Below, piece after piece: positions 52,581-62,958 of a DNA stretch of 64,000 bases (within the stretch, counting starts at the first letter, position 1; every line of letters begins with the position of its first letter). The position numbers and the translations under genes are program-made. The DNA comes from an uncultured Prevotellaceae bacterium (GTDB lineage Bacteria > Bacteroidota > Bacteroidia > Bacteroidales > Bacteroidaceae). The notes beneath the pieces were generated by a model. It was given only the letters and a program-made list of their open reading frames with translations. It made no database searches and was not told where the DNA came from. The DNA is taken from the NCBI GenBank assembly GCA_947169245.1, contig CAMVPA010000006.1, forward strand, positions 1 through 64,000, written 5' to 3'.

Positions 52581-54689
52581 TTAATACCAGTCCTCTGAAT
52601 AGGTATCGTTGTCAACGACGTCGAGAGGAACGAACTCAATATAGTCGAACTGCCACTTCAGGTCGGTCTCGTCAGAGATGACGTTCTTGATGCGGAACCA
52701 GTGCTCGTCGCTCTGACGCAGCTGCATACGTCCCATAATCTTGCGCAGCGAGGCATTACGCAGGTCGGAGCGCATGTTGTGGTCGGTAGAGTTGCCGTCG
52801 CCGTATTCGGGATGGTCCACATAGCTGAACAGGCCGCGCATGTAGCCACGGTTACGCAGGGCGGCGTCGGTAGCCACACCAAGGTCATCCTCCTCGTAGA
52901 AGTGTGTCGAACCGATACGCGGGTCGTCAATGGGGATACGCACATCGAGCGGGATGTCAAGTGCCATCATCGACTGCAGACTGCTCGAGCTGCCCATGTA
53001 GAACTGCATCATGCCACCATGCTGCATCGGGGTGTAGAACACACGGAACTCGTAGGTGTTCGTGGGTACCGGCGGCAGCTTGATGGCCAAGTCGTAGTCG
53101 CCCCATCCCTGGAAGGTGTCGCTCTGCCAGGCATTGTAGGCGCCTTTCACATTATAGCGGAAACGGTTCTTCGACGTGTAGCTCACCACATTGTCGAAAT
53201 AGTTCAGGGGGAAGGCCACACGGGCGCCGCTGCCGCCACCGTTCAGTGCCTTCATCTCGGGATTCGACGACATACGGATGCCGTTGTTGATGAACTCCAC
53301 GAGGAAGGTGGTGGAATCGAAGCGCAGACGCTCATGGAGCACGCCCTTCGGCACCTGCTCGTCGTAGACCAGCATGCCCTGCAGCGAGTGGATATAACCG
53401 TTGTAGGTCTGCACATTCCAGTTCTGAACGCCTCTGGCTCTGTCGCTGGAGCGGTTGATCTTCACACCCTCGCTCACCACGGGGTGCAGGGCGGCACTGC
53501 CCATCGTACCCAGCTCGTCGGTCAGCGTGTTGAAGGCCACATAGCGGTTGATATACAGCGACTTCTTCGAGGCCATCGGCTCCGGCTGCCAGATTTTCAG
53601 GATGGTGTTAGGCAGCATCGTCTCGTAATAGTCAAACGGCTGAGCATCGTTGACGTAGTTCCATGTCTGGTTCTGCATCCACTTGCTGCTACGCTCGTAG
53701 ACCATCTCGTCCTCAGGCATGCCGGCATACAGTATATGGTAGGCGACAAACATGTTCAGCGCATTGAAGCGGTTGGTGTAGTCATCGCCAGTGCTCACGC
53801 TGTTGCCGGTCTCGCCGAGGTAGTCATACCATGAGGCGGCATTGCCATAGACACGGTTGGCGTAGGCTATCAGGTCGTTGATGTCGTTGATACCGTTCAG
53901 ACGCATGATGGAGTCGGGCTCGGCAAAGAGGGTGTACATAATCTTGCACTCCTCGGGATGATAGAGCTCTTCGCCGCCAGTGTCCTTGGTGTCGCTGATG
54001 GTGTAGGTCACGTTCTTCTTGGTCTTGGTGATAGAGTCAGCGAGCCCCGTCATCTGCAGTGCCTGGGTGAAGATGCTGAACTCAGACAGGCGTTCCAGCT
54101 CCTCCGATACCAGACGGGTGTTACGCGGTATGACGTGGTCGATGACATGTATGACACCGTTGGTCACCACACTGTCTTTCTCGATGATGGTAGCCACCTT
54201 GTTCAACACAATCTTGCCGCTTGTTCCGTCGGTAGAGAAGGGGATACGGAGCATGGTCGAGATAGAGCCACTGCCACCGCCAATGTCGATAGTCGTCATG
54301 ACCGTCGAAGAGAGGTGATAGCGGGCGATGTCGTTGCAGAGGCTGTCGGTCAGTCCTTCGAGCGAGTTGGCTGTCATACCGTTATGTGGCAGCCGGGCAC
54401 TACTGTCATTATACAGGCTGTCGATATAGGCCGTCACCGCATCGTTGGTCGGCACGAAGCAGGTGTATTCACCCCATGCCGAGAGGTTACGGTTCAGACC
54501 GACACGTGTCAGGATATAGTTGAACGACGTCAGCTCCGCCTTGCGGCCGATGTAGTCGGCAGCCGTCTCGCCGGTAGCTGTGTACAGGTCCGACTCGTCG
54601 GGCTCGGGATTACAGCCCGTGAGGGCCATCAGCCCCACGAGACTCATCAACCCCATCCTGACTACTGTTTTCTTCAGGTTCTTCTTCAT
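52581..54689 (-). CDS. Fasciclin-domain (FAS1) surface lipoprotein
   Basis: Lipoprotein of 702 residues. I choose the ATG at 54689 because AGGAGG stands 7 nt upstream; an ATG two codons earlier is only 1 nt from it. Lipobox MALTGC, then NPEPDESD. First FAS1 domain: LTSFNYILTRVGL, YTCFVPTNDAVTAYIDSL, NGVIHVIDHVIPR. Second: LSEFSIFTQALQMTGLADSI through GVLHERLRF. A C-terminal beta domain (YEFRVFYTPMQHGGMMQFYM) resembles that of the 50764 gene (YNFYVVYMPSARPS), so the two are paralogues. It lies between a SusD gene and the other FAS1 gene, which suggests a surface glycan-binding role. Confidence 0.88.
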   Translation of the reverse strand: MKKNLKKTVVRMGLMSLVGLMALTGCNPEPDESDLYTATGETAADYIGRKAELTSFNYILTRVGLNRNLSAWGEYTCFVPTNDAVTAYIDSLYNDSSARLPHNGMTANSLEGLTDSLCNDIARYHLSSTVMTTIDIGGGSGSISTMLRIPFSTDGTSGKIVLNKVATIIEKDSVVTNGVIHVIDHVIPRNTRLVSEELERLSEFSIFTQALQMTGLADSITKTKKNVTYTISDTKDTGGEELYHPEECKIMYTLFAEPDSIMRLNGINDINDLIAYANRVYGNAASWYDYLGETGNSVSTGDDYTNRFNALNMFVAYHILYAGMPEDEMVYERSSKWMQNQTWNYVNDAQPFDYYETMLPNTILKIWQPEPMASKKSLYINRYVAFNTLTDELGTMGSAALHPVVSEGVKINRSSDRARGVQNWNVQTYNGYIHSLQGMLVYDEQVPKGVLHERLRFDSTTFLVEFINNGIRMSSNPEMKALNGGGSGARVAFPLNYFDNVVSYTSKNRFRYNVKGAYNAWQSDTFQGWGDYDLAIKLPPVPTNTYEFRVFYTPMQHGGMMQFYMGSSSSLQSMMALDIPLDVRIPIDDPRIGSTHFYEEDDLGVATDAALRNRGYMRGLFSYVDHPEYGDGNSTDHNMRSDLRNASLRKIMGRMQLRQSDEHWFRIKNVISDETDLKWQFDYIEFVPLDVVDNDTYSEDWY

Positions 54690-54707
54690 TGTCATTCCTC
54701 CTTTGCT

Positions 54708-56465
54708 TTAGTATGTTTTTTCGTATTCGTTACTATCCGAGTATGCCGGGTTCTGACGCAGCAGCGGACACATGATAATGTCGGTGTTGGGTATCGGCAT
54801 GTAGAGATAGGCCTCGTTGGCCATCTTCGTCTGTACGCCACTGGCCTCGACGCCGCGCTGACGGGTCATCAGAGTCAGCATGTCCTTGCTGTTGGCAGGA
54901 AGCGCCTGGCCACCATCCATGATCTGCGCCATCGTGCGGTCGTAGCTGACGCCGTCGACGTGGCGGTAGTTGTAGCGCATCAGGTCATACCAGCGACGGC
55001 CCTCGAAGCAGAACTCACGCAGACGCTCCTGCAGGATGAGCAGCTCAAACTGTTCCTTCGACATGTCCTTGAACGTGTTCCACTTGAGTGAGTCGCTCTG
55101 GTTATCGGGATTCAAGGCGCGTGTATTGACGGCCTGCACAAGGTTGAACGACTGACGCAGCAAATCCTGCTGAGCCGTCATCTCCTGTGTGGTGTCCACC
55201 TGCTGTACCAGCGCCTCGGCCTTCATCAGCATGACGTCGGTGAGACGGTAGATGCTGTAGTTACGGTCCATACCGCCATAATTATAAGGTTCGCGCGCGG
55301 TCGTCATCGTCTTGTTGCGTACAGGAGTCTGGGAGATCATCTTACGGATGCTGTACGACTCCTCATTCTTGCTGGGCAGGTAGCAGGCAGCGTAGTAGCG
55401 CAGGTCGTTCTCCGAGTAAAGGGTGACATTGCTGACACTCGTCGTCAGATTATAGGTCGAGGAAGTGCCGCCGAAGAGCGGTGTGGCACGTACCCAGCCC
55501 TCGCCACCATTGTTGCTGGCACTCTCGTACTTATAGTAATATTGGCACACGGCGCTGTTGCTGCGCATCTGCAACTCAAAGATACTCTCCTCAGCATTCT
55601 GCGATACGAACAGTTCCTCGTACATCTTGACGGCTTCGGCCAGCGGATAGTCCTTCTCCGTCACCTCGTTACGGCCACGGATGTGCTGTGCCTTCTTCGA
55701 CGCGATGACCTTGTCGCAATAGGCCACACACTGCTGGTAGTCAGCCTGACTATGGGTGACCGAAGCGCGCCAGAGGTAGATGTCGGCCAGCAGGGCGTTA
55801 ATGCCGTCGTTGGTCATCCAGCCCACACGCTGCCACTCTGTCTTACTGTAGCCACGGGCGTCAATGGCGGTCTGTGCGGCCTCTTGCAGGTCGTTGATGC
55901 AGTTCTGCAGCACGGTAGCGGGAGCCGACTGTGGCACCTGCATATTCTGGCTGCTGTTCATATATGACTCTGAGACATAGGGCACATCACGGAAGTTACG
56001 CACCAGATAGAAGTAACACAGGGCGCGCAGCGCCAGCATCTGCGAACGGTCTACCTGGTAGTCGCCCAAGGTGTAGTTGGGGTCTTCCTGCATCACAGCC
56101 TCGGCACGGTCGAGCACGATGTTACAACGGTTGATGACGTTGTAGAGCGAAGCCCACTGTCCATACTGGTTCGTCGTCTGCATGTTCACGGCCGAAATCT
56201 CATTGAGAGCCTGCGTGGTACTGCTCACCTTGACATTCGTCGAGGGCGGAAGCATTTCATCACCACGGTAGTCACCCCAGATGATGAGGTTTCCGACGAC
56301 ATCATTCGACGCCATAGCAGCGTAGGCAGCGTTTACCATCGACGACACATGCTGCTTGGTCTTCCAGAAGTCCTCGTCGACAGTCTTGTCGTCGGGCAGT
56401 ATGATGGTGTCGAGACAGGACACGAGCATCATGCTGGAAACAATCAATAATATATATTTCTTCAT
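54708..56465 (-). CDS. SusD/RagB-family glycan-binding lipoprotein
   Basis: Surface lipoprotein of 585 residues from MKKYILLIV (an upstream ATG at 56492 overlaps the SusC gene and lacks a ribosome site; AAAGGA precedes the chosen start). Lipobox MMLVSC, then LDTIILPDDKTVDEDFW. SusD features: YNVINRCNIVLDRAEAV, MLALRALCYFYLVRNFRDVPYV, LLADIYLWRA, and FEGRRWYDLMRYNYRHVDG. It pairs with the SusC gene 16 bp upstream. Only about 30 bp separate it from the next FAS1 lipoprotein start. Confidence 0.93.
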   Translation of the reverse strand: MKKYILLIVSSMMLVSCLDTIILPDDKTVDEDFWKTKQHVSSMVNAAYAAMASNDVVGNLIIWGDYRGDEMLPPSTNVKVSSTTQALNEISAVNMQTTNQYGQWASLYNVINRCNIVLDRAEAVMQEDPNYTLGDYQVDRSQMLALRALCYFYLVRNFRDVPYVSESYMNSSQNMQVPQSAPATVLQNCINDLQEAAQTAIDARGYSKTEWQRVGWMTNDGINALLADIYLWRASVTHSQADYQQCVAYCDKVIASKKAQHIRGRNEVTEKDYPLAEAVKMYEELFVSQNAEESIFELQMRSNSAVCQYYYKYESASNNGGEGWVRATPLFGGTSSTYNLTTSVSNVTLYSENDLRYYAACYLPSKNEESYSIRKMISQTPVRNKTMTTAREPYNYGGMDRNYSIYRLTDVMLMKAEALVQQVDTTQEMTAQQDLLRQSFNLVQAVNTRALNPDNQSDSLKWNTFKDMSKEQFELLILQERLREFCFEGRRWYDLMRYNYRHVDGVSYDRTMAQIMDGGQALPANSKDMLTLMTRQRGVEASGVQTKMANEAYLYMPIPNTDIIMCPLLRQNPAYSDSNEYEKTY

Positions 56466-56481
56466 ATCGGTAGTCCTTTCT

Positions 56482-59400
56482 TTAGAATCCAAAATTAAGT
56501 GTCAGGGTAAACTGCTTCGAGCGGGGCGTTCTCGACGAGTCGATGGCGGGGTTATAGCCACGCTGCGACACCTCGGGGTCGACACCGCTGTACTTGGTCC
56601 ATACACAGAGGTTGTTCAGTGAGGCGTAGGCCTGAAGCTGGTTCAGTCCCCACTGCTTGATCATCTTCGTGTCGAAGCGGTAGCCCACCTGCAGGTTCTG
56701 GAAGCGGACGAAACCGCCATCCTCGACATAACGGTCGGAGTTGATGTAGTTGGGAGCCTTGTTATACATGGCACGCGGCATGGGGGTCACGTCGCCGTCC
56801 TTGCGCCAGCGGTAGTTCACCGTCGCACTCTGGTTGTTCGTGCCGTACATATCCTCCAGTGCCATACGGGCAGCGTTCACCACCTTGTTACCGAAACGAT
56901 AGTTGAAACGTCCCTTGACAAACCACCGTCCGTAGTTCAGCGACAGGTTGAAACCGCCGTTCACCTTCGGCATGGAGTTGCCTAAGTAGACCATGTCGAG
57001 GGCGTTGATCTGACCGTCATGGTTGATGTCCTCAAACTTGGCGTCACCACCCTGGAAGTCATACTCATAGTTCGTGGTATAGGCATATTTCATGCGCTTC
57101 GGCTGACCGGTGTTCTCCATGATGACCTTACCGTCGCTGCCCACGGCAACAGGTGCCGTCTTACCACTGGCCAGGAAACTGTTGATCCAGGCCTCATACT
57201 CGGCCGTCGACAGATCGTTCTCCTTGGCGTAGTTTTTCAGGTAGTCGTAGGTGTACTGGTAGACGCCCTGGTAGCGGAAACCGTAGATGGAGCCGAGCGA
57301 GTTGTTCAGCTGCACACGCACGGGATAGGACTCCAGCACACCGGCATTCCACGTCGTACCGTTGATGCCCTGCAGCACGCTCTCGTCCATCTCCTTCAAC
57401 AGGTTCGAGTTCTGGGCGATGTTCAGGCCGAAGTCTGCCGAGAACTTGCCTATCTGGATGAATTTCTTCGCGTTGAAGTTCAGTTCCCAACCGTCGTTCG
57501 TCATGCGGCCGACATTGGAATAGGCGATGGAAGCATAACCGGTGAACGAAGGAATCTTCACATTCGGCATCAGCAGGTCGCGGGTGTCCTTATGGTAGAA
57601 GTCGAAGTCAATCTCGATGCGGTCGTTCAGGAAGCCCAGGTTGAAGCCCAGGTTGTAGCTGGTGGTCTTCTCCCAGCGCAGGTCGTCGAGCTTCAGACCG
57701 TCAAGGGTGGTGTAGGTGGCCAGGTTGGTGTTGCCCTTACCATAGCTGCCGGCCGACTCCTTGTAGGTATTATAGAAGAGGTAATCGCTGTCGGGAGCCT
57801 TACCGACGATACCCCACGAGGCACGCAGGCCAATCATGGAGAACACCTTCTTGACGCTCTTCATAAACGGCTCGTCGATGATGTTGTAACGCAGCGAAGC
57901 GCTGGGGAAGTAAGCCCACTTGTTCTTCGGACCAAACTTCGAGTCGCCGTCGGCACGCAGCGAGACACCCAGCGAATAACGGCCGTCGAGATAGCTCAAG
58001 TGTCCGTTGTACAGGATGTTCTGCGAGTTCGAACGTCCGTTGCCGCTGGAGGGGGTGCCCATGGCACCGTCGACAGTCGACGAGGTGATGCCGTTAGGCA
58101 GGTGGTTCATGACCACCGTCTGATTGTTGGTGTTCTGCGTCGACATCTCGTAGCGCAGCAGCATGGTCGATGACCAGTCTTTGTTCTTGAAATACGGTGT
58201 GAACACAAACTCGGCGCGGCCGCCAATCTTCATGCGGTTGAACTCGTAGTTAGAGGTGTAGTTGTACTCCCCACCCGTCCAGAGCGAGTTGGCCAGCGAG
58301 GCGGGATAGTACGAGGGTTTCGACTCAGCAAAGATGTCGAAGTCGACACGGCCGTTGAACGTCAGACGGTGACTCTCGGCCTCGGTACCCAGGATTTCGT
58401 ACTTGATGGTGAAGTCGGGCGTCAGACGGTAGGTCTTATCCTTGACCCAAGCCATGTTGCCGATGGCCACGGGGTTGCCCAGCTTGTAGATGCCCGACAG
58501 GTCATAGCTCGAATAGAAGCCGTCGTAGGGCGTCGTGTTGCGGTTGGGTGCCGTGGGGTACATCAGGAAGTACTCATTGGTATCGTTGCCATCGCCGTCC
58601 TGACGGTAGATGGCCATGTTTGGAGCCTGCTTCTGGGCGATGGCCAGCAGGTCCTTGTAGTTCTTGTCGTTGTTCGTGTAGGTCAGCGCGAAGTTCGTGA
58701 TGAAACGGATGCGGTCCGACACGTTGTAGTCCAGCGCCATGCGGTTGGTGAACTGCTGGAACTTTTGGCCGATGATGGTACCGTCCTGGTGCTTGTAGCC
58801 GGCCGAGATACGGAAGGTGGCCTTCTGACCGCCACCCGTCAGGTTGACGTTCAGGTCGTGCATACCGCCGAACTTCGTCACGGCGTCCACCCAGTCGGTG
58901 TTGTTGTTCCAGTTTTCCCAGTCAGCATAGCCTTTGTCGTAGTTCAACTCGGCCATCGACGTGGTGGCGTCGCTCTGCTGGGTGGGGTTGTAGAACTCCT
59001 CCTTCAGCAGCATGGTGTAGTCGTCACCATTCAGCAGCTTGTAGCCCTTAGGCTGCCAGGTGCCCGTAAACTTATAGGAGAAGTTGATACGGGGTTTGCC
59101 ACGGGCACCGCGCTTGGTGACAATCTGGATGACACCGTTGGCACCTTTCGAGCCCCATACGGCCGTGGCGGCAGCGTCCTTGAGGACGGTGATGGAGGCG
59201 ATGTCCTCGACGTTCACCGACAACAGCGACGAATACTGCTCTTCGTCGGCATTGGCATAGTCGAAGTCTTCGTCAGGGTTATCGAAGATCTTGTCGTCGA
59301 CGACAATCAGCGGGTTGGCGTTGGCCGAGAGGGTGGTGACACCACGCAGACGCATCTGTGTGCCGGAACCCAGGTTACCCGAGTTGGCCACAATGTCAAG

Positions 59401-59871
59401 ACCGGCAATCTGACCCTGCAGTGCCTCGTCGGCCGAGGTGAAGGCCAGACCTTCCACCTCCTGCATGTTCATGGTCTGCTGCGACACGGCAATCTCCTTC
59501 TTTTGGAGCATCAGACCGCCCGACGAACCTCGGCGACCTTTGACAGTCACTTCCTTAAGCTGGGTGTTGGCAGGATCGAGCTTCACCTTAAAGACGGTCT
59601 GGCTACCGATGGCCATCACCTTGTCCTTATCGCCAACGTATGAGAACTTCAGTTTGTTTTTGGTACTCTTCACCGTCATGGAGAAGTTACCATTGAAGTC
59701 GGTCTGTACGGCCGACACGATACGGTTGTTGGCATCAACCTCGACGACATTACCCATCATGATGGGACCATCCTGGTCGGTCAACGTACCTGATATGCGC
59801 ACGCCCTGGGCTGATGCCAACTGGCAGACGAGCCCTAATAGCGCTGTAAGTATGACTTTTCTGATATTCAT
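56482..59871 (-). CDS. SusC/RagA-family TonB-dependent transporter
   Basis: Outer-membrane transporter of 1129 residues. Signal peptide ends LASAQ. N-terminal carboxypeptidase-regulatory-like domain (VRISGTLTDQDGPIMMGNVV), plug (MRLRGVTTLSANANPLIVVDD; ITVLKDAAATAVWGSKGANGVI), then the barrel ending FTLTLNFGF. It differs considerably from the SusC at 47450, so the operon probably imports two kinds of oligosaccharide, or long and short forms of one (inference). It starts 24 bp after the first FAS1 gene. Confidence 0.95.
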   Translation of the reverse strand: MNIRKVILTALLGLVCQLASAQGVRISGTLTDQDGPIMMGNVVEVDANNRIVSAVQTDFNGNFSMTVKSTKNKLKFSYVGDKDKVMAIGSQTVFKVKLDPANTQLKEVTVKGRRGSSGGLMLQKKEIAVSQQTMNMQEVEGLAFTSADEALQGQIAGLDIVANSGNLGSGTQMRLRGVTTLSANANPLIVVDDKIFDNPDEDFDYANADEEQYSSLLSVNVEDIASITVLKDAAATAVWGSKGANGVIQIVTKRGARGKPRINFSYKFTGTWQPKGYKLLNGDDYTMLLKEEFYNPTQQSDATTSMAELNYDKGYADWENWNNNTDWVDAVTKFGGMHDLNVNLTGGGQKATFRISAGYKHQDGTIIGQKFQQFTNRMALDYNVSDRIRFITNFALTYTNNDKNYKDLLAIAQKQAPNMAIYRQDGDGNDTNEYFLMYPTAPNRNTTPYDGFYSSYDLSGIYKLGNPVAIGNMAWVKDKTYRLTPDFTIKYEILGTEAESHRLTFNGRVDFDIFAESKPSYYPASLANSLWTGGEYNYTSNYEFNRMKIGGRAEFVFTPYFKNKDWSSTMLLRYEMSTQNTNNQTVVMNHLPNGITSSTVDGAMGTPSSGNGRSNSQNILYNGHLSYLDGRYSLGVSLRADGDSKFGPKNKWAYFPSASLRYNIIDEPFMKSVKKVFSMIGLRASWGIVGKAPDSDYLFYNTYKESAGSYGKGNTNLATYTTLDGLKLDDLRWEKTTSYNLGFNLGFLNDRIEIDFDFYHKDTRDLLMPNVKIPSFTGYASIAYSNVGRMTNDGWELNFNAKKFIQIGKFSADFGLNIAQNSNLLKEMDESVLQGINGTTWNAGVLESYPVRVQLNNSLGSIYGFRYQGVYQYTYDYLKNYAKENDLSTAEYEAWINSFLASGKTAPVAVGSDGKVIMENTGQPKRMKYAYTTNYEYDFQGGDAKFEDINHDGQINALDMVYLGNSMPKVNGGFNLSLNYGRWFVKGRFNYRFGNKVVNAARMALEDMYGTNNQSATVNYRWRKDGDVTPMPRAMYNKAPNYINSDRYVEDGGFVRFQNLQVGYRFDTKMIKQWGLNQLQAYASLNNLCVWTKYSGVDPEVSQRGYNPAIDSSRTPRSKQFTLTLNFGF

Positions 59872-59895
59872 TGTTTTAGCCTTTAGAGTTCGTGG

Positions 59896-62745
59896 TTATT
59901 CGTTGAATTTTCCCGAGGCATTACCATAGAGGGGTTCCGAAATCTGGTGGACGGCACAGAACGACGAGGTAATAATCGACGTGGCGCTGGTCTTCGGAGC
60001 ATTGAACCAGTAGTCACGCGTCATTCTGTTCACAACACGCTGGTTGTCAGCGGCATTGACCGTCACCGAGTGACCCGACTTCAGGTCGCTGACCGTCAGC
60101 TGACCGCTGCCGCCAGAGAGCACCACCTCCTTCGACACACCCGTGGCGTCGGAGCAGAGCGTCTGGTAACGACCGCCCTCAATGACGTTGTCGGCATAGA
60201 CCGAATTGGTCACGAAGTGGTAGCGCACGAAGTCGCGAATCTGGGTAATCATCTTCTTCGCACGGTTCATGTCGGCCTGCTCGGCGGCCGTGATGTCATG
60301 AGCCTCGTCCTGCGGATACTTCTCAAACAGTGCCAGCACGTCGCTCCAGCGGGGCAGACCGTCGGCGTAGGCTTTCTCCATAGCGCCATTGTCTGGTGCA
60401 AAGAGGGTGTAGTTATAGGTATTGAACATCTTCACGTTCATGTCGAGACAGGTGTTGGGCACGGCCTTGATGTCGTTACCCTCACCCTGGGTCACCAGCA
60501 TCGTGCTGTTGGTGAAGATGGTATAGGCGTCCTGCTGCGACTTGCCGGCCACACGTTTGTCGGAGATGCCGGCCCATGCCAGCAACTCGGTGGCCTCAAA
60601 GCCCGTGCAGGCCTCTAAGAACTCAGTAAACTGCGCGTTCTCCTTCAGTACGGCATAGACACTCTTATGCGGCGGCTGGATGAGACGGTCCAAGCGGAAG
60701 GCGTCGCCGTTCTTCTGATGGTGTATGGCCTTGATGCGCGGTGCGGGCAGCAGGTCGGGGTTCTCAATCTGCGAACCCGACATGATGCGGGAGCCCTGAG
60801 CACTGCCGTCAACATAGATTTCGCCACCATGCTTGGTCTTGTAGTAGTGGTTCTGACCAATGGTCTCACCGCTCTTCAGCACCAGCGTGTGGAAGTTCAG
60901 GATATCCTGCATCTGCGTCTTCACCGAGGCAATGGAAGCCTCACGCGGTGTCGAGGTGTCCACCTCGCCAGTAGCGGGATCATAGTAGTAGCGGACACAC
61001 TTCACGTAGGGCTGCTTGGTGGCTAACGAGTCGAAGTAGAAATGGAGTACGTCGGCACGCGGAACATCGTTAGGACCGACATGTCCCAGCGAGGCGGGGT
61101 CAACATAATAATAATCGAAGGCTTTGTCCTCAGGAATGAAAAAGCCGTAGTTGGCACTCATGGCCATCAGGTAGTACTTGAAGTCGAGACCCAGGTAGTC
61201 ACCGTTGGCATGACCGTCCTGAATGGCCCAGTTCATCACACGCATGTCAGGATACTCCGTCGCGGGAGCCATCACCGAACGGTACTCGTCGGGCACGATC
61301 ATCTCGTTAATCAGATACACCACACCGTTGTTGGCAATCGTGATGTCATACTTGCCGTCGGCCTTGCGGTCAAGAAGATCCACTGTCAGCCCCATGTTCT
61401 CGCCGGCATCGTTGGTCACGTTGGGGAACATCGAAGGCGTGGTCTCATTGAAGTGGGGCTTCAGGAGGTTCTTGGTGAACGATGCCAGCACCTCGGGCTT
61501 TTTGGCATGCAGCGAGTCAAGGTTCTCCATCAGGTGAGCCTCGTCGTTCACGACGGCACCCTCACGTGTGCTTCCATATATATCAATAAGGTGGGAGCCG
61601 CCACCGCCCGGCAGGAAATAGGTTTTCACAGCATCGTCATCAGGCACGAAGAAGGCACCGATGTCACGGATGCTGTTGTCGATATTGTCACTCTGACGAC
61701 TATAAGCAGGATAATACTGGTTCCACCCCGGATCGTAGTTCAGGATATAGGTCGATGACTTCTCTGAACCGTTGGGGTCGCGCGTCAGTGCATTACCGCC
61801 CTGTGAGCGGGTGCTCAGATAACGCAGCTGGAAGATGGAGTCCTTCTGCGGCTGACCATTGGCCTTGGCCCAGTCGTTATACTGGCGCGTGGTGTTCTCG
61901 TCGTAGTAAGGCACGGCATAGTGGTCGAGAATACGGTTATAAAGTGTCGTACGGTTGTGACGACGCAGTACCTGGGCCATGTTGCCCGGCGGCACCAGCA
62001 CATCCTCCATCTGGTGGACGTAACCGTTCTGACAGGTCACGTCACCGTGGATGACACGGTTATTGAAGATGTAGGCGGTACCCTCGGAATAAGGTGTGCC
62101 GGTGATGATGGCGAAGTCGCTCTCGTCGCCCAGCGTCGTGATGTTGTAAGTCAGCATGTACTCACGGGTCAGGTGAACCATCATCGGCTTCGTGGCGTCG
62201 GTCACAATGTCGATGCCACTGGTAGCATACTTATCCCAGTAGCGGTTGCCCTTGGGCATGTCGGCCGCTGTCATGTGCTGGATGGTGTCAATGACACTCA
62301 CGTTCGTCGCATGCTTAATGGCCTCACCCTTCTTCGGCTCGGCAGAGCCGTTGCTCGCGTTCGGCAGAAGACCGAGCAGCAGGGCGTTGTCGAGCATCGA
62401 CGAGTAGAGCAAGAGTTTCTTCTGAGACTCGCTCAGCTCCTCATAGCTACCGACGCCCCAATCGTTACTACTGAAGAACCGCTGAAAGGCTTCGTCGTTG
62501 GCGGGGAACACGGTTTTCGAACCCGTGCGGTTGAGCACCTCGTCGTAGCCGAGGTCGTCGACCAACCGCAGGTAGGTCTTAAAGGTTCCCGTCAACACAT
62601 CCTGATTCGGATTCTTCAGTTCTGAATAGATGCTTCCGCCGAGCCACGAGGGCTTCGAGTCGGCATCCACCTCTTCGTACTTGTCTATACAAGAGGTCAT
62701 CAGTCCCGCCAATGCGAGAGAGAAACAGAATAAGAACTTCTTCAT
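59896..62745 (-). CDS. Large multi-FAS1 surface lipoprotein
   Basis: Lipoprotein of 949 residues. Signal peptide and lipobox ALAGLMTSC, then IDKYEEVDAD. At least three FAS1-like domains can be seen: the first at about 45-250 (LVDDLGYDEVLNRTG, TVFPANDEAFQRFF, NGYVHQMEDVLVPPG); another ending with GVVYLINEMIVPDEY near 495; and a third (FTEFLEACTGFEATELLAW...NYTLFAPDNGAMEKAYADG). It heads the seven-gene uptake operon. FAS1 proteins bind adhesive partners and some plant arabinogalactan proteins carry FAS1 domains; the ligand here is unknown. Confidence 0.88.
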   Translation of the reverse strand: MKKFLFCFSLALAGLMTSCIDKYEEVDADSKPSWLGGSIYSELKNPNQDVLTGTFKTYLRLVDDLGYDEVLNRTGSKTVFPANDEAFQRFFSSNDWGVGSYEELSESQKKLLLYSSMLDNALLLGLLPNASNGSAEPKKGEAIKHATNVSVIDTIQHMTAADMPKGNRYWDKYATSGIDIVTDATKPMMVHLTREYMLTYNITTLGDESDFAIITGTPYSEGTAYIFNNRVIHGDVTCQNGYVHQMEDVLVPPGNMAQVLRRHNRTTLYNRILDHYAVPYYDENTTRQYNDWAKANGQPQKDSIFQLRYLSTRSQGGNALTRDPNGSEKSSTYILNYDPGWNQYYPAYSRQSDNIDNSIRDIGAFFVPDDDAVKTYFLPGGGGSHLIDIYGSTREGAVVNDEAHLMENLDSLHAKKPEVLASFTKNLLKPHFNETTPSMFPNVTNDAGENMGLTVDLLDRKADGKYDITIANNGVVYLINEMIVPDEYRSVMAPATEYPDMRVMNWAIQDGHANGDYLGLDFKYYLMAMSANYGFFIPEDKAFDYYYVDPASLGHVGPNDVPRADVLHFYFDSLATKQPYVKCVRYYYDPATGEVDTSTPREASIASVKTQMQDILNFHTLVLKSGETIGQNHYYKTKHGGEIYVDGSAQGSRIMSGSQIENPDLLPAPRIKAIHHQKNGDAFRLDRLIQPPHKSVYAVLKENAQFTEFLEACTGFEATELLAWAGISDKRVAGKSQQDAYTIFTNSTMLVTQGEGNDIKAVPNTCLDMNVKMFNTYNYTLFAPDNGAMEKAYADGLPRWSDVLALFEKYPQDEAHDITAAEQADMNRAKKMITQIRDFVRYHFVTNSVYADNVIEGGRYQTLCSDATGVSKEVVLSGGSGQLTVSDLKSGHSVTVNAADNQRVVNRMTRDYWFNAPKTSATSIITSSFCAVHQISEPLYGNASGKFNE

Positions 62746-62817
62746 AGAACTTGTTATTAGCTAATATTTATTTGTTCGTTTAGTCACCAGTAGGGAAGTA
62801 GACTTGTTTTCAAGGTG

Positions 62818-62849
62818 CAAAATAACTAAAAAAAAACGAAACGGCCAAA
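62818..62849 (-). promoter_or_regulatory. Promoter of the FAS1-SusCD operon
   Basis: On the minus strand, TTTG (62849-62846), a 20-bp spacer, then TTATTTTG (62825-62818), one mismatch from TAnnTTTG. The leader would be about 65 nt. Confidence 0.6.
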
Positions 62850-62958
62850 CAAAGCGCACCGCAATTATTGACTTTCTCCTACACTATTTGCACCTACGAC
62901 CCCTGCAAGGCCTGCAAGCCCCAGGGGCAAAACCGCCGGGCACTCGAGAAGCGCGCAA

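Noticed and set aside
53958..55091. Long plus-strand frames across the FAS1, SusD and SusC genes (also 52701-53834, 57019-58173, 58369-59643)
   Set aside because: Compositional shadows of well-supported minus-strand genes.
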